Shown in pieces: positions 10,542 through 21,905 of a DNA stretch of 64,000 bases. The DNA comes from Gigaspora margarita (Eukaryota; Glomeromycota; Glomeromycetes; Diversisporales; Gigasporaceae), in the NCBI GenBank assembly GCA_009809945.1, contig WTPW01000318.1, positions 329,935-393,934 on the forward strand. Reading direction: 5' to 3'. The position numbers were made by a program, and so were the translations under genes. Numbering within the stretch: the stretch's first letter is position 1; every line of letters starts with the position of its first letter. Below the pieces are notes generated by a model, which made no database searches, was not told the origin of the DNA, and saw only the letters and a program-made list of their open reading frames with translations.

Positions 10542-11759
10542 TTAGTGAAATCTTGTGAATCACAAGATTTTATAGAATTTTATTAATAGAATTCTATGAA
10601 ATCTTATGATTCACAAAATTTTATTAATTAATTCTAATTTTATGTACTAAGTAAAATTGTTCAGCACCTAAATACATTAAATTGGCTGAATTTTTTTTAT
10701 TTTACATGAAATTTGGAGAATTGATGCTTAAATTTGATTTTTTGATCAAAAATCCAAAATTTTGCATCTATTTTTTAAATTTCAAGTAAAATAAAAATAA
10801 TTATGCCGATTTGATATATTTTTAGGTGCTGAATAAGTTTACTTAGTGCATTAAGTTAGAATTAATTAATAAGAATTTGTGAGTTATAAGTTTTTATAGA
10901 ATTTTATTAATAAAATATTATAAAACCCTATAACTCACAAATTCTTACTAATTAATTCTAATTTAATGCACTGATTAAACTTGTTTAGCACCTAAAAACA
11001 TATCAAATCAGCATAATTATTTTAATTTTACTTGAAATTTAAAAAATAGATGCAAAATTTGGTTTTTTGATCAAAAATCAAATTTAAGCATCAATTCTCC
11101 AAATTTCAAGTAAAATAAAAAAAATTCAGTCAATTTAATGTATTTGTAGGTGCTGAACAATTTTACTTAGTGCATAAAGTTAGAAATAATTAATAAAATT
11201 TTGTAAATTATAAGATTTTATAAAATTTTATTAATAAAATTTTATAAAATCTTATAATTCATAAAATTTTCTAATTAATTCTAAAAAATATGCACTAAGT
11301 AAACTTGTTCAGCACCAAAAAATACATATAACTATATTCAAACCCAGACTGGTTCACGAACTTCGAATCGGACTCAGACCGAACTTATACTCTAAAGTCT
11401 GAAATTAGTAAAATTTAGAGTCTGAGTCCAGTTCGATCCCAGACTGAACCCAGACCGGACCAAACCTGAACTGAATCTAGGAGCACTGATCTAACTTTTA
11501 ACAAATTTACTTAATTTTAGAGGTAGCAAAAATGCCTAAATTCATGCAAATCAGTTATGATCTCTATAAGAGATGTCCGGGGGTCTAATATAAATTATCT
11601 TTTTCTTTTATTGATTTAATGGTGCATCAAACAAACTTTTGAATCAATAAAGTCAAAAAATGATTTGTATACAAATAAAAACTGGTATATTTGTTTAAGT
11701 TTATCTGAATTAGGCCAATCAGAAAATGTCAAAGAGTGATTTTCCTAGCAAAAATCCCA

Positions 11760-12460
11760 TATATATAATATAATAATTGTAAAATTTTATATTAAATTAT
11801 AAAACCTTGTGAAATTTTGCAAAATTTGCAAAAATGTGTAAATACTTGCAAAAAGCATGATTATGGGAATATGCATATCATTTATTTATTTTTTGTATAA
11901 TTTTGTATAATATTTCACAGTCTCTAATGTTCTCCCATGAACATTTTTGATGATATTTTTATGATGATGTAATACCATTAAGATATCAAAAATTTTTACA
12001 TGATATGACATCATTATTAAAATTTTAATCAGAAATGTTACAGACATAGGAACTGTGAAATATATTAGATATTACACATGCGCCGTGAACTTCATATATT
12101 ACCACGGCTTCGCCATGCTAATTCATGATATTCACAACAGCCTGTGTAATATCTATTACTTATTATATAATTTGCAATATTTGCAATATTTTGCAATAGT
12201 TTGTAATATTTTGCAAAATAATTCAAAATCAAAAATTTTGAAATATTTTATATTGATCACAACTTTTTTGAAAAATTTAAGCATACAAATTCTTTTAAAA
12301 AATTTTATATATTTTTTTGCTAATATGCTTTTTTTTCTTTTTTTCTTTTAGTTCTTTTTTAAAATTTTTGGCCTAGTTCTATTCTATAGTTATAGAGCAG
12401 TAATTTTTTTAAATTTTGCTTAGAAAGATATTTATTTTTTTAACTTTTTTTTATTATTAT
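11760..12460. other. AT-rich spacer with short inverted repeats
   Basis: No gene seen. Two inverted repeats stand out: ATATTTCACAGT at about 11910, mirrored at about 12050-12062 (possible MITE remnant), and a hairpin with arms GATATTACACA and TGTGTAATATC (about 12067-12155) around a GC-richer loop. Many iterations of TTTGCAAAAT occur at 11810-11860 and 12170-12220. Confidence 0.4.
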
Positions 12461-13070
12461 TTTTTTTTTTAAAAGTGAGATCTTTCTTCTGTTCATTTAT
12501 TTGAATAATGTTAAATTTACATGTTGTTACAACTTGAATTTACATTTTTCTATAAAAAGAATGAATAGAGCTACTTTAGTTAAATCAAAGACCTCTAGAT
12601 TATGCTAGCTATTTGGTTAGGTAAAAGATTATAACTAATGAATTTTTGTACCTAGCTATAATAGTTGAGCTCTTTATATGTATTTATATGATTAGGGGTT
12701 TGGGACATTGAGGCTGCGATTGTGGTTAATCCAGTATTATATGAACTAGTATTGGTATAGTTGTTGATATTTGATCTACTTCTTAGCCAACATTCTTCAT
12801 ATAGCTTGCTTATAAGTTCATGATAAAATAGTGGCATAAAAAATATGGATTTATGTAGTTGGATGGTAGGAAGGAAAGTATATGTTATTATTACTATAAT
12901 TGGGACCCCTTTTCTTAGGTGTATTTCTTTGAGATTTTTTGTAAATTGGACTGGATTTGTAAGAGTGATCTCATGCTTTGTTGTAAATTTGTCCAATATT
13001 TCAAGTACTAAGGTCTTGAATGACTATGGGTTCTTCTTACAAGTTATCAAATATGTGACATTGTTTTTTG
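12461..13070 (-). pseudogene. Truncated LINE 3' end with C-terminal coding fragment
   Basis: On the minus strand an open stretch at 12996-12652 (114 codons) reads FTKNLKEIHLRKGVPIIV, YTFLPTIQLHKS and LYEECWLRSR. I do not recognise a named domain, but the composition is protein-like and in-frame homologous-looking sequence extends upstream to about 13070. Downstream the strand ends with AATAAATGAACAGAAG, TCTCACTTTT and poly-A (12485-12461), the same tail as the LINE at 50.4 kb. I infer a 5'-truncated LINE copy. The plus-strand open frame at 12845-13099 is its shadow. Confidence 0.6.
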
Positions 13071-15157
13071 TTAGTTTATATACTATACAAATGGTATAAG
13101 AGTACCTTTGAGGATGCCTAAAGTGAAAGTTGGTTAATGTAGAAAGTTTGTTTGTTATTATTTTAATTTGAAAGACTTTAATTTGATTCTGATAGGTTAG
13201 TTTGTTTCAAAAAAGATCACCCATGGATATTGATATTTCTATAGTGTCAGAAATATGAATTTAAATTAATCAATTGTGTCTATATCGAGAAAGTTTTTTT
13301 ACTGTTATATAACTTAAATGTAGATGTGATTGTATAGAAGGAATTTTACTATTAAAAAGCATCTATAAATATGAACATATGTGTAATAGTGATTATAAGC
13401 ATTTGTGACTATATAGAATGGTTTTTAATAACAAAAAAAATGGTAACCAAAAACCATGTGATTGTATAGAGTTTGTGATTATATGGGAGGTGACTATAGG
13501 AAGGGATGACTGTATTGTTTTTTTTTTTGCCTATGTTGCTTTATTTTACTAACCAATTTTTTTTTTAATAATATTCTATGTTATATTGTTAATTTATCGC
13601 TATTTCATTGTTTGTAAGTGTAATTGATATTATATACACTAGTGTCATTGACTAAGGTTGATAATTGGCATCGTTTTTGGCATTCTTGCTAAATATTGAA
13701 TCAATATTAGCAGTAGGTTTTTTTCTAGATAATAGGTTTTTCAAAGTCAATAATTTAGGATTAGCTAGTTTACTAGATTGATATTAGGGCTGGTATAGAT
13801 TTAGAGTTTGAGTTTGTAGTTGAGTTAGAGTAGAATATTCAGTAATAATAGTATATATAGATAATGTTTTATATAAAAATATTTAAACATCTTACAGTAT
13901 ATTGCTCTATAAAATATATTTGTTCTAAAATTATAAATTTTTAATGAAATTTGTAGAGGTGTAAAAAATAAGTTTTTTAACTAAAAATTGGTATATAAAA
14001 ACAATACATCCAATAAACATCTTTTAAATGTTCAGAACAAGTCAATTTTCTGAACAAAAAAAAAAAAAACAGATAATTACAATTCCAAGAAATTTTGTTA
14101 TAGGATTTCTGCAATGTTTATTCTTACATAATTGTACGAAGTTTTGCAGCTACCCTGGCTAGTACTATCAATATTATTTGATAGCTTTATGCAGGTATTT
14201 GCAAGACAATCAAAGTATTATTGCGAGTTTAACAATAAGCTATGCCTCAAATTTTACAAATTTATCAAGTTCAAAATTTTTAAACCAATAAAAATACACT
14301 ATTTAACTGTGGATTCTGCAAATTCTATTATGCAAGTGCACTAGAATTTCTGTGATTTTAGCATTCTGGACATCCTCTTTATAAAAAAAATTTACCAGGT
14401 TAGAGACTAGTTTTTGTGTCACAGATTAAACCTGAATAATGTATATAAAAGGCTTGAATTGGCTTGGATTTTTGGCTTGTAGTGGACCATATACCTGTAC
14501 AAATTGGACCATTAGTGACTCAGATTTTGCAACACTTTACTAGTCCAAATGGCACAGGTTTTGGCATAGGTAATTAATATTGTAATATACAAGTAAATTA
14601 TATAAATTTATATTAACAATTAATATAATATGAACAAACTAACTATACATGTATCAAAATTTTGTAAGGAATTTTTTTTGTTAAGACATGAGAGCAGTTT
14701 CATTAGTAAAATTATGAGATATTGCAATTTTTTAAAAAAAATAGTATATTGATTTTTCATTCTTTGTAAAATAAGCCAACACTTATTACTATTAACATGT
14801 ATCATTCTATGAAATGAAGATGCTATTACATGCCACCTCCTATTATAATTTTTTTACTACCTTTTACCGTGATATTCCATTCAATGGTCTGTATATATCA
14901 CTCTGGCCATGCCATTCCTGTATTTTCAACACCAACCTGTACCATACCCCAAACCACTTTTTTTATAAGGCCTAGGCCATAACAATAAAAATATAAATTT
15001 TATATAAAATCAATTTTGCTCTTGGCTAAAATTAGTATATAAATAATACTTTATAAAAAATATAATAAATTATATATAAATACTATAGTACTATATTGCT
15101 ATAGCACTATAACACTATAGCATTATAAAATAAATTTCTTTTAAAAATTGATAATTA
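13071..15157. other. AT-rich, no gene seen
   Basis: Only short, low-complexity open frames occur (14132-14344 and 14620-14805), and neither has a recognisable motif. Iterations of CTATAGCACTATA are at about 15090-15123. Confidence 0.4.
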
Positions 15158-15288
15158 TTTAAAAAAAAGTTTAACATTTAAAAAAATTAATATTTAAAAA
15201 AGTTTAACATTTAAAAAAAAGTTTAACATTTAAAAAAAAGTTTAATATTTAAAAAAAAGTTTAACATTTAAAAAAAAGTTTAACATAT
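15158..15288. repeat. 20 bp tandem repeat
   Basis: Six to seven copies of AAAAAAAAGTTTAACATTT with minor length variation, fixed in phase. Confidence 0.85.
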
Positions 15289-15370
15289 TGTATACAATAA
15301 AAAGTGATATATATATACCTTTAGCAAAGATCTTTTTTGATTTACTAACTAGTTTAGTGTGTTAGAAGTG

Positions 15371-15840
15371 CATTGAGTATGATCTGGGTTTATATAAGAA
15401 GAGCATCTTCCTGTGTTAAGAATACAAACCAAATTTCTAATTATATAATATAATTAGAAATTTTGCTTGTATTCTTAATACAAGAAAATGTTTTCTCATA
15501 AAACCCAGATTACACTTGATTGAAAAAATCTGCTTATATCTTCAAATTGATGCTATACATAATTCTAGTATAAAACTTACCAAAATTATTAGCTATCATA
15601 ACTAAAGCTAAAAATGTCTTATTTAATATAAAATTTTTAAATAGTTTAGCAAATTTTTTTTTAGTTTTTTCTTTATAATCAAGTCAGGTTAGGTATAAAG
15701 CTAAGAGATTGTAGTAAAAGTATAAATAGATTTTAGTAAGATTAATATTTTAAATAAAGGTTTCAAATTTCTAGTTTTAACAATTTTTAGCTTTAGCTAT
15801 GATATTATTTAATATGCAAATTACAAAAAAAGTCTCTTGC
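15371..15840. repeat. Two successive imperfect palindromes
   Basis: 15371-15521 mirrors around AATTATATAATATAATT with arms containing GATCTGGGTTT and TAAGAATACAA. 15560-15800 mirrors CTATCATAACTAAAGCTAAA against TTTAGCTTTAGCTATGATA. They look like MITE remains, but no target site is clear. Confidence 0.5.
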
Positions 15841-15844
15841 TTTA

Positions 15845-16197
15845 AGGGTAGGGTGAATGTAGATCATTTCTTATATAAGTAGATCAACTAAAAAAATATT
15901 ACACAAAAATCGGACACATGTTATATAGAAATGTTTTTAAAAATATAATCAATTTTCATAAAAGTTTTGGGGTAGATATATTAGACCCTCTAATTCTAAT
16001 TATAATAATTTGAACCCCTGTATTATTTTAAAAAAACATACTTGCATATATCATTAATTCTTCCTAGGTTGAATGAAATTTGCCTAGGTTACACAATATA
16101 AATATCATATAATCATCACCTGATTTCAATTGAATGTTATTGTAAAAAAATTAGTAACGTGATCACTAGTAAAAATGATCGACGTTCACCCTACCCT
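15845..16197. mobile_element. AGGGTAG-type MITE with TA target
   Basis: 353 bp with ends AGGGTAGGGTGAATGTAGA and its inverse TCGACGTTCACCCTACCCT, flanked by TA. Same termini as the 1.4 kb element at 34375-35789. The interior is AT-rich and noncoding. Confidence 0.8.
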
Positions 16198-16669
16198 TAA
16201 ATATTTTTGTATATTGTATAATAATATAATAGCTTTGTTGTATTGTTGTGAATACTATATAGTACCAAAAATAAGCTACCCCCTGATTTTTTTAAAATAT
16301 CAAACATACTTGTTCAAAAAAATTTGTTTATATATATGATCTATATAATATGAATTATTTTTTTGTTCCAAGCGAGCATGATAACTTTTATTGTAATATC
16401 AGTATTGGAAATAGAACAATAGAACAAAAGCTTGTTTTTTGACTTTATATTAAAAAAATTTTTTTATTAATAATTTGCAATTATTTAAATATATATTGTT
16501 AGACCATTAGTAAAATAATAAATTTAAAATATTTTTACATTTAATTAGTAAAATTTAATACTGAAAATTTACAATAGAAAATTAAAAAAAGTGAATAGAA
16601 TTAGAGGCCAATAGAACAAACATAGTAAATATGACAACCCTATGTAATATATATCTGATATGATTTATA
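16198..16669. other. AT-rich spacer, no gene seen
   Basis: Nothing beyond low-complexity sequence. Confidence 0.4.
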
Positions 16670-17258
16670 TACGTAGATCAGCATAGTTAAAAATCCACCT
16701 AATTGGATGTCAATCCTTAAAATTTTATTGGCTGCTTATAATAAATGTTCTATATGGCAAGTGGCTAGCACTCTGAGGTCGCATTTGCAAAATTGCTAGT
16801 TCAAGTCAAATGGAAGACAAAAAACTATGCTAGGACCATGAATAGAGAAGTAGATTGAGTAATATAGCCACTTTAGTTACATGGTGCCAGAAAAGGAAAA
16901 TCTGACATAAAAGTCATCAAAATAGGAGATCCCGTTTAAAGAAAATAGAAAAGTCATACCATCCTAATGAAAGAAAAGAATTGCAGAATCCAAGTTCAGA
17001 AGGACCTGCTTCTACCTAAAACAGAAAAAAGACTGAAACTTAGAAAAGGCTAGTATGGTAACTTTGAGAAGATTATAATGGAAAGAAGCACTAGATTAGA
17101 GCACTGAATGGACTACTAAGAACCAGATTAAAGGATGCTTCAAGTAAGAAACATACAGGATGTTAGTACCAATATTGAGGGGTCAGAAATGATTCCTGTG
17201 GGCTGGACATGAAGTGGAGAAACCAGGAAGACCATAAGAAGCTGAAACTGATAACACT

Positions 17259-17437
17259 AGGACCCCGAAATATACATAGATAGGTCAGATTAATTATAGA
17301 GTTACTAAAAAAGAAAAGATCTGCAGAAAAAACTTCAAAAATAAGCAAAAAATTACTATAAATAGAAAGATCTATATAAAAAACCTCAAAAATAAGCAAA
17401 CTCATACCTGACCTATCTATGTATATTTTGGGGTCCT
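17259..17437. mobile_element. AGGACCC-type MITE, 179 bp
   Basis: AGGACCCCGAAATATACATA and its nearly exact inverse, with arms of about 30 bp, flanked by the exact 8 bp TSD ATAACACT (17251-17258 and 17438-17445). The central part is A-rich with a direct repeat of AAAAATAAGCAAA. Young, judging by arm identity. The open frame at 17163-17405 is chance. Confidence 0.9.
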
Positions 17438-17589
17438 ATAACACTGCTGGACAGGTATAGTAACAAATGAGGGTGTATTCAGGAAGCTCGAGTATGGAAT
17501 ATGAGAGGTACAGACAGCTTATAAGTAGTTAAATAAAATTAGGATTAAAAAAATCATGTATAAGGCTGATCATAGCCAGAATTAAAATA

Positions 17590-17930
17590 TAGTTAGACCT
17601 CCATAAATGCAACCTCCATAAATACAATACCTCTCTAAATGTACATTTTTGTCTTGTCTGTAAGAAATTATTAGTGCTAAATGCACGTTCTATATTCTGT
17701 AAATGCACATTCTTTCAAATAATTTTTTATATTATGCTACCTCCCTAAATGCACGTAGCCAATCAAATTTTAGTATTTAAGATAGGTTATATAGTTTTAG
17801 TAGAAGTTATACAAACTTGATGATCAAATCTTTAAAGCTGCAATTTAATTGGCTCTCTCTAAATGCAATACCTCCCTAAATGCACGTTGTAGTCTTGTCT
17901 GCACACATTGCATTTATGGAGGTTTGGCTG
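17590..17930. mobile_element. Pogo-like MITE with TA target
   Basis: 341 bp with ends YAGYYARACCTCCATAAATG, flanked by TA (17588-17589 and 17931-17932). The words CTCCCTAAATGCACG recur inside. CAG-start termini with CCTCC and a TA site resemble the pogo branch of Tc1/mariner. Inserted in the SINE. Confidence 0.8.
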
Positions 17931-18042
17931 TAGTTAATAAAGTAAAATCCCTGTGGTGTCTAGGAATACCTGGCCAAAGAGATAAAAGGTCACTTAGATA
18001 TGAAATTAAAAAAAAAGAAATTGCAATTGATCATATGATAAG

Positions 18043-20133
18043 AGGACCCAGACATCTCTTATATAGGTCATAACTAATCTGCATGAATTTAGACATTTTT
18101 GCTACCCCTAAAATTAAGTAAATTTGCTAAAAGTTGGATTATTACATATAAACTTTATAGTAATTTGCTAAAAACTAAATTATAACATCTAGTATCAAGT
18201 AAATAAATATAGTATAAATTTTTTTATTTGAATTCATAGAATTAAAATAAAAAAATTTTTATCAAATTTGGTCAAGAACTCGTGAAGATATCTTTGATGA
18301 AAGTTCCTGTAAACAATTTCAACGTAGCTTCTTTGTAATATGTTTTTTTGCTTTTTCAAAATAACCCACTATTCAGCGATGATTTACAAGAAATTTTACT
18401 ATGCTAACTAAAAAAAATTTATAACAAGACTTGTAGTGCATATCATGGACTAATAGAATCTCAAATTTTATGAAAAAGTATTGAAAACTTGTGAAGATAT
18501 TAACATTTTTGTAAATTCAGATACATACGTTTTTGCAAGTTTTCCTCTAAACTTCAAATGCTTCTTGAAGTACTTTCTCAAAATGAAACCTCCTAAACAT
18601 GACTAAGTTGATTGAATAGGTATTTTAAAGTCTTCGGTTAAGATTTTATCAAAAATGGATTAATATTGACAAAGTTATGATGATTTTTCAATTTGCTTCC
18701 AGATTCGGGATTTTCTAAAATTTACAATTTTGATAAAAACAGAAAAATTACATCACAGGCTAGATTTTTGCAAGTTCAAATGAAACAAGTTACTGCGCAC
18801 TAAGTAAACTTTTAAAGCATATTATTGACTAATAGAATCTCAAATTTTATGAAAAAATGTTGAAACTCGTGGAGATATTAATGTTTTTGTAAATTCAGAT
18901 GCATACGTTTTTGCAAACAATTTTGGCACGTGATATACGTTTTTGGAAATAGAAAAAATCTTTCATCAAAGATTTCTATACGAGTTCCTGACCAAATTCG
19001 ATGAAAATTTTTTTATTTTAATTCTACAAATATATAGAATTCAAATAAAAATTTTTTTATCGAATTTGGTCAAGAACTCGTAGAGAAATCTTTAATAAAA
19101 GATTTTTTCTATTTCCAAAAACGTATATTACGTGCCAAAATTGTTTGCAAAAACGTATGTATCTAAATTTACAAAAACTTAATATCTTCACGAATTTTCA
19201 ACATTTTTTCATAAAATTTGAGATTTTATTAGTCAATAATATGCTCTAAAAGTTTACTTAGTGCGCAGTAACTTGTTTCATTTGAACTTGTGAAAATCTA
19301 GCCTGTGATGTAATTTTTCTGTTTTCATCAAAGTTGTAAATTTTAGAAAATCCCGAATCTGGAAACAAATTGAAAATCATCATAACTTCGTCAATATTAA
19401 TCCATTTTTGATGAAATTTTAAATTAAGACTTTAAAATACCTATTCTACCAACTTACTTAGTCACGTTTTGGAGGTTTCATTTTGAGAAAGTGCTTCTGA
19501 AAGNATTTGAAGTTTAGGGGAAAACTTGCGAAAACTTATGCGTCCGAATTTACAAAAACGTTAATATCTTCACGAGTTTTCATTACTTTTTCATAAAATT
19601 TGAGATTATATTAGTCCATTATATGCACTACAAGTCTTGTTATAAATTTTTTTTTAGTTAGCATAGTAAAATTTCTTGTAAATCATCGCCGAATAGTAGG
19701 TTATTTTAAAAAGTTAAAAATTATTATATAAATTACTAACTAATTCACTTAATGATAACCCCGTGCAATTGTATTACATAATTATTTGTTTATCGACATA
19801 CAATCATGATCAATGATCGTAATACATATGCAGGGTAAGTACCAAGTTGCTATTGATACTAAAGCCCGATTATATGCTACAACTACTTTTCAATTATAAT
19901 TGATTATCACTTTGCTCCGTAAACCATTAATAACTTGTTATATCCAGTTTGATTATCATTTAAATTGCTAAAAATAAAATGACATGTATAAAATCTTAGT
20001 AATTCGCCAAAATATTCAATTGACCCTTTTTAAAATTAACTTCAATTTGCTAAAATTAAAATTTGGACCTTAGATCAAAATTGAATCAATTTGCTAAAAA
20101 AAAAAGACATATATCAGAGATGTCCGGGGTCCT
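18043..20133. mobile_element. AGGACCC-type palindromic element, 2.1 kb, complete
   Basis: AGGACCCAGACATCTCT to AGAGATGTCCGGGGTCCT with exact 8 bp TSDs ATGATAAG (18035-18042 and 20134-20141). The interior 18300-19740 is a large palindrome centred near 19040, with hairpins built on CCAAATTCGATGAAA, TTTTATTTTAATTCTA and their inverses. The two outermost arms are different sequences (one with GATCTGCATGAATTTAG, the other with TTTGCTAAAAA words). Noncoding. One unresolved base at 19504. Confidence 0.9.
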
Positions 20134-20627
20134 ATGATAAGTCGTTATTACATCTGATGAATTTTGCCAGGAGCAATTTACTTCAGAGAACTAACTTTCC
20201 TTAAAGTTTTGTCAGCTGTTTACTATAAAAATTTAGTACTTGCTATTCACAAATACTAAATTTTTGTAGTTCTCTGAAATGATTTGCTTCTAGCAAAATT
20301 CATCAGATATAATCATTTTCGTTAGCGACTTATCATATGATCGATAGTAATTATAGAACGTTCACTAAGCAGCCAATAAAATTTCAAGGATCGACATCCA
20401 ATCAGATGGATTTTAACTATGCTACGTAGATAAAAAAAACTGTGTACAATTATAATATGAAAATAAGCATCCAAACTTTTTACCACGAATAAAACGCATA
20501 CTTGAGAATATAATCCACTAAAAATCTCAATTTCAGTTAAAACCTCACTAAACCTCGATTTGCTGTGCAACAACCCATATTTTATATTCATATGATACGA
20601 GCGCAACGGGCTTTTTTTGGTCGGGTT

Positions 20628-20726
20628 TCAGATTCTCACATCCAAAGTTTTATCGGCAATTATCTTAAAAATATCTTGGATGGTCTCACCACATACCAAA
20701 CAGTTGAGGGTAATATCGTTGGCCAT
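20628..20726 (-). pseudogene. Crinkler-like N-terminal fragment
   Basis: Thirty-two codons starting MANDITLNCLVCGE. The ITLNCLV.G opening followed by an F and a hydrophobic run resembles the N-terminal recruitment domain of Crinkler (CRN) effector proteins, which are numerous in arbuscular mycorrhizal fungi. Only the beginning of that domain can be recognised; the rest of a CRN protein is not seen nearby. It is kept as a relic, and I assign no function. It could also be a chance match. Confidence 0.45.
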
Positions 20727-21094
20727 TTCATTTGTGTTTACTAGATTCAAAAAAAAAAAAATTCAGGTATAGAAATAGGTTACTCTCTGAACAAGATAGG
20801 CGGTTATGATTCCTATGTGCAAGAAGTACATTAGGCTTCACGAGCTCCTAATCTGCCAAAACAAGCGAACATCTAAAACTGCCTGTGTTAGAACAATATA
20901 TGGACAGAATCAACGCTCACAATAAAATAATAGCAGGAAAAAATAAAACTTTATTTTCGCGATATAAATTTATATATATTAATTATTTATATGAATTTTA
21001 TTAACAGTTTAAAAAATATAAACAACATAATTTTGCTAAAAAATGAAGTTAAATCTTAAATCAAATGGTCCTAATTATCACGGAACCCATCATT
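20727..21094. other. Intergenic, 3' side of the LUD gene
   Basis: AT-rich with no open frame. T/A runs downstream of the LUD stop (20940-21060 on the minus strand) could serve as its polyadenylation region, and AATAAA occurs on the minus strand within it. No defined terminator can be called. Confidence 0.4.
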
Positions 21095-21905
21095 TTAGAA
21101 TCCCAAAGATTCCTTAATCAATACAACATGAAAACGTTTAGGAGCGAAAGGATTACCATGTTTAACAAGAACATAATTTGCAACATTGCTAGAAGGTACT
21201 TTATAAGCCAACCTAACACGTGCAGATTCTAATTCATAAGTGTATTTATATATACGTTCACTAGCTTCTTGTTCGTCTTTAACAATTTTATTTGTACCAC
21301 TGACGATAATAACTTTACCGGCAGTTGCAGCCCAACCACCGATACGAGTTCCTGACCAATCACATCCCACCTAATACATAAAATTTATAGTTAGGTCGAA
21401 ATAGTATAGATATTTTTTCCAAGAAAGAAATGTTATTCAGAAATAATTTAATAAGAGATGTAATACTTACAATTATTCCATCTTCAGTGATAGCACTAGC
21501 AGAAGACAAATAATAATCAACATTGAAGCCTTTAGTTCGTCTCAATTCTCCTTGTTTAGCATAATCAGTCTCTGCTAAAATCTGAGCATGGACATTATCC
21601 CATTCAGTAGCAGTTTTCAAATATGAGATAAACCCAATTTCTTCCAATGTAGTAGAATGACCATTATTAATTGATTTTCCTTTAGGAATTAAATTCTTCA
21701 AGAATTCAAAAGCTAGTTCTTTTGTTTCAAGAACCGTAACTTCATGACCTTTGGCTTCTAAACTTGCTTTTGTGGCCTGAACTGAGGCTTCAGATGCAAC
21801 ATTAGTGTAGCGTTCATCAATAACCACTTCCCCAGACGAGAGTTTTGGGTCAGATTTCAAGAGAGCTTCACGAGTTTCTTCGGGGTGATTGTTCACGATA
21901 GACAT
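21095..21905 (-). CDS. LUD-domain protein, two exons
   Basis: Exon 1 is 21905-21471 and exon 2 is 21370-21095; the spliced protein has 236 residues. The phase-0 intron (21470-21371, 100 nt) has donor GTAAGT, a CTAAC branch site about 20 nt before the TAG acceptor, and restores ITEDGIIVGCDWSGTRIGG. The LUD fold (named from lactate-utilisation proteins LutB/LutC) is supported by IPKGKSINNGHSTTLEEIG (about 74-91), the ITEDG turn (139-143), SGTRIGG (about 151-157) and GTNKIVKD (about 170-177). The length is normal for a stand-alone LUD protein. There is no signal peptide or membrane segment, so it is probably cytosolic or organellar. Its reaction in fungi is not known, and the link to lactate oxidation is by family name only. 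The start codon is the first ATG after a T-rich leader. This is the only convincingly intact host gene here. Confidence 0.92.

Larger units (their letters stand above)
9335..11488. mobile_element. hAT-like non-autonomous element
   Basis: The ends TAGTACTCCTA and TAGGAGCACTG (inverse CAGTGCTCCTA) are followed by long inverted arms with iterated CAGACTGGGTTC-like words (9335-9500 and 11330-11488). Flanks ATCTAATT (9327-9334) and ATCTAACT (11489-11496) differ at one base and restore the ATCTAACTTTTAGC motif of the host element. An 8 bp TSD with a CAGNG start fits hAT. The interior is a ladder of hairpins with two further insertions. Noncoding. Confidence 0.75.
8388..11586. mobile_element. AGGACCC-type palindromic element, 3.2 kb
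   Basis: It runs from AGGACCCTGGACATCTCTGA to GAGATGTCCGGGGGTCT with exact 8 bp TSDs AATATAAA (8380-8387 and 11587-11594). The two terminal arms are the same two arm types seen at 18043-20133 but swapped in orientation. The interior holds repeated hairpins around TGTGCTGAACAAGTTT, TTAGAATTAATTAGTAAAAT and TTTTGATCAAAAAATC. It is inflated by the insertion at 9335-11488. Noncoding. Confidence 0.85.
8292..11759. mobile_element. Outer TIR element of the 8.3-11.8 kb nest
   Basis: The ends TGGTATCTTTGCTAG (8292) and CTAGCAAAAATCCCA (11759) are inverse copies extending through CACTCTTTGA and are flanked by TA. Only about 250 bp of this element remains outside the 8388-11586 insertion, so it was a short Tc1-like MITE before it was split. 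Confidence 0.7.
16754..18015 (+). mobile_element. Long tRNA-headed SINE, carrying two MITEs
   Basis: It starts with a tRNA-like head: AGTGGCTAGCACTCTGAGG as a box A candidate and GCTAGTTCAAGTC as box B (16759-16810). It ends in A-rich sequence (about 18004-18015) preceded by AAAGGTCACTT. The body is purine-rich on the plus strand and has no open frame. Minus the MITEs 17259-17437 and 17590-17930 it is about 0.7 kb. Both boundaries fall exactly where the ancient palindrome arm is broken. It is a different subfamily from the SINEs at 34.6 and 56.8 kb. Confidence 0.6.
16670..20437. mobile_element. Ancient palindromic element split by later insertions
   Basis: The sequence from ACGTAG through ATTGGATGTCAATCC and TTATTGGCTGCTTA to GTTCTATA at 16672-16753 is matched in inverse by 20433-20346. 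After removing the SINE at about 16754-18015 and the element 18043-20133, the left arm continues (ATTGATCATATGATAAG, then TCGTTA and CATCTGATGAATTTTG) in step with the right arm. The original element was therefore a palindrome of about 0.4 kb with arms of about 200 bp meeting near 20225. Confidence 0.7.

Noticed and set aside
12845-13099. 84-codon plus-strand open frame
   Set aside because: It overlaps the more protein-like minus-strand LINE fragment and shows no motif.
17849-18073. 74-codon open frame starting MALSKCNTSLNAR
   Set aside because: It runs across the end of a pogo-like MITE, the SINE tail and the start of another element.
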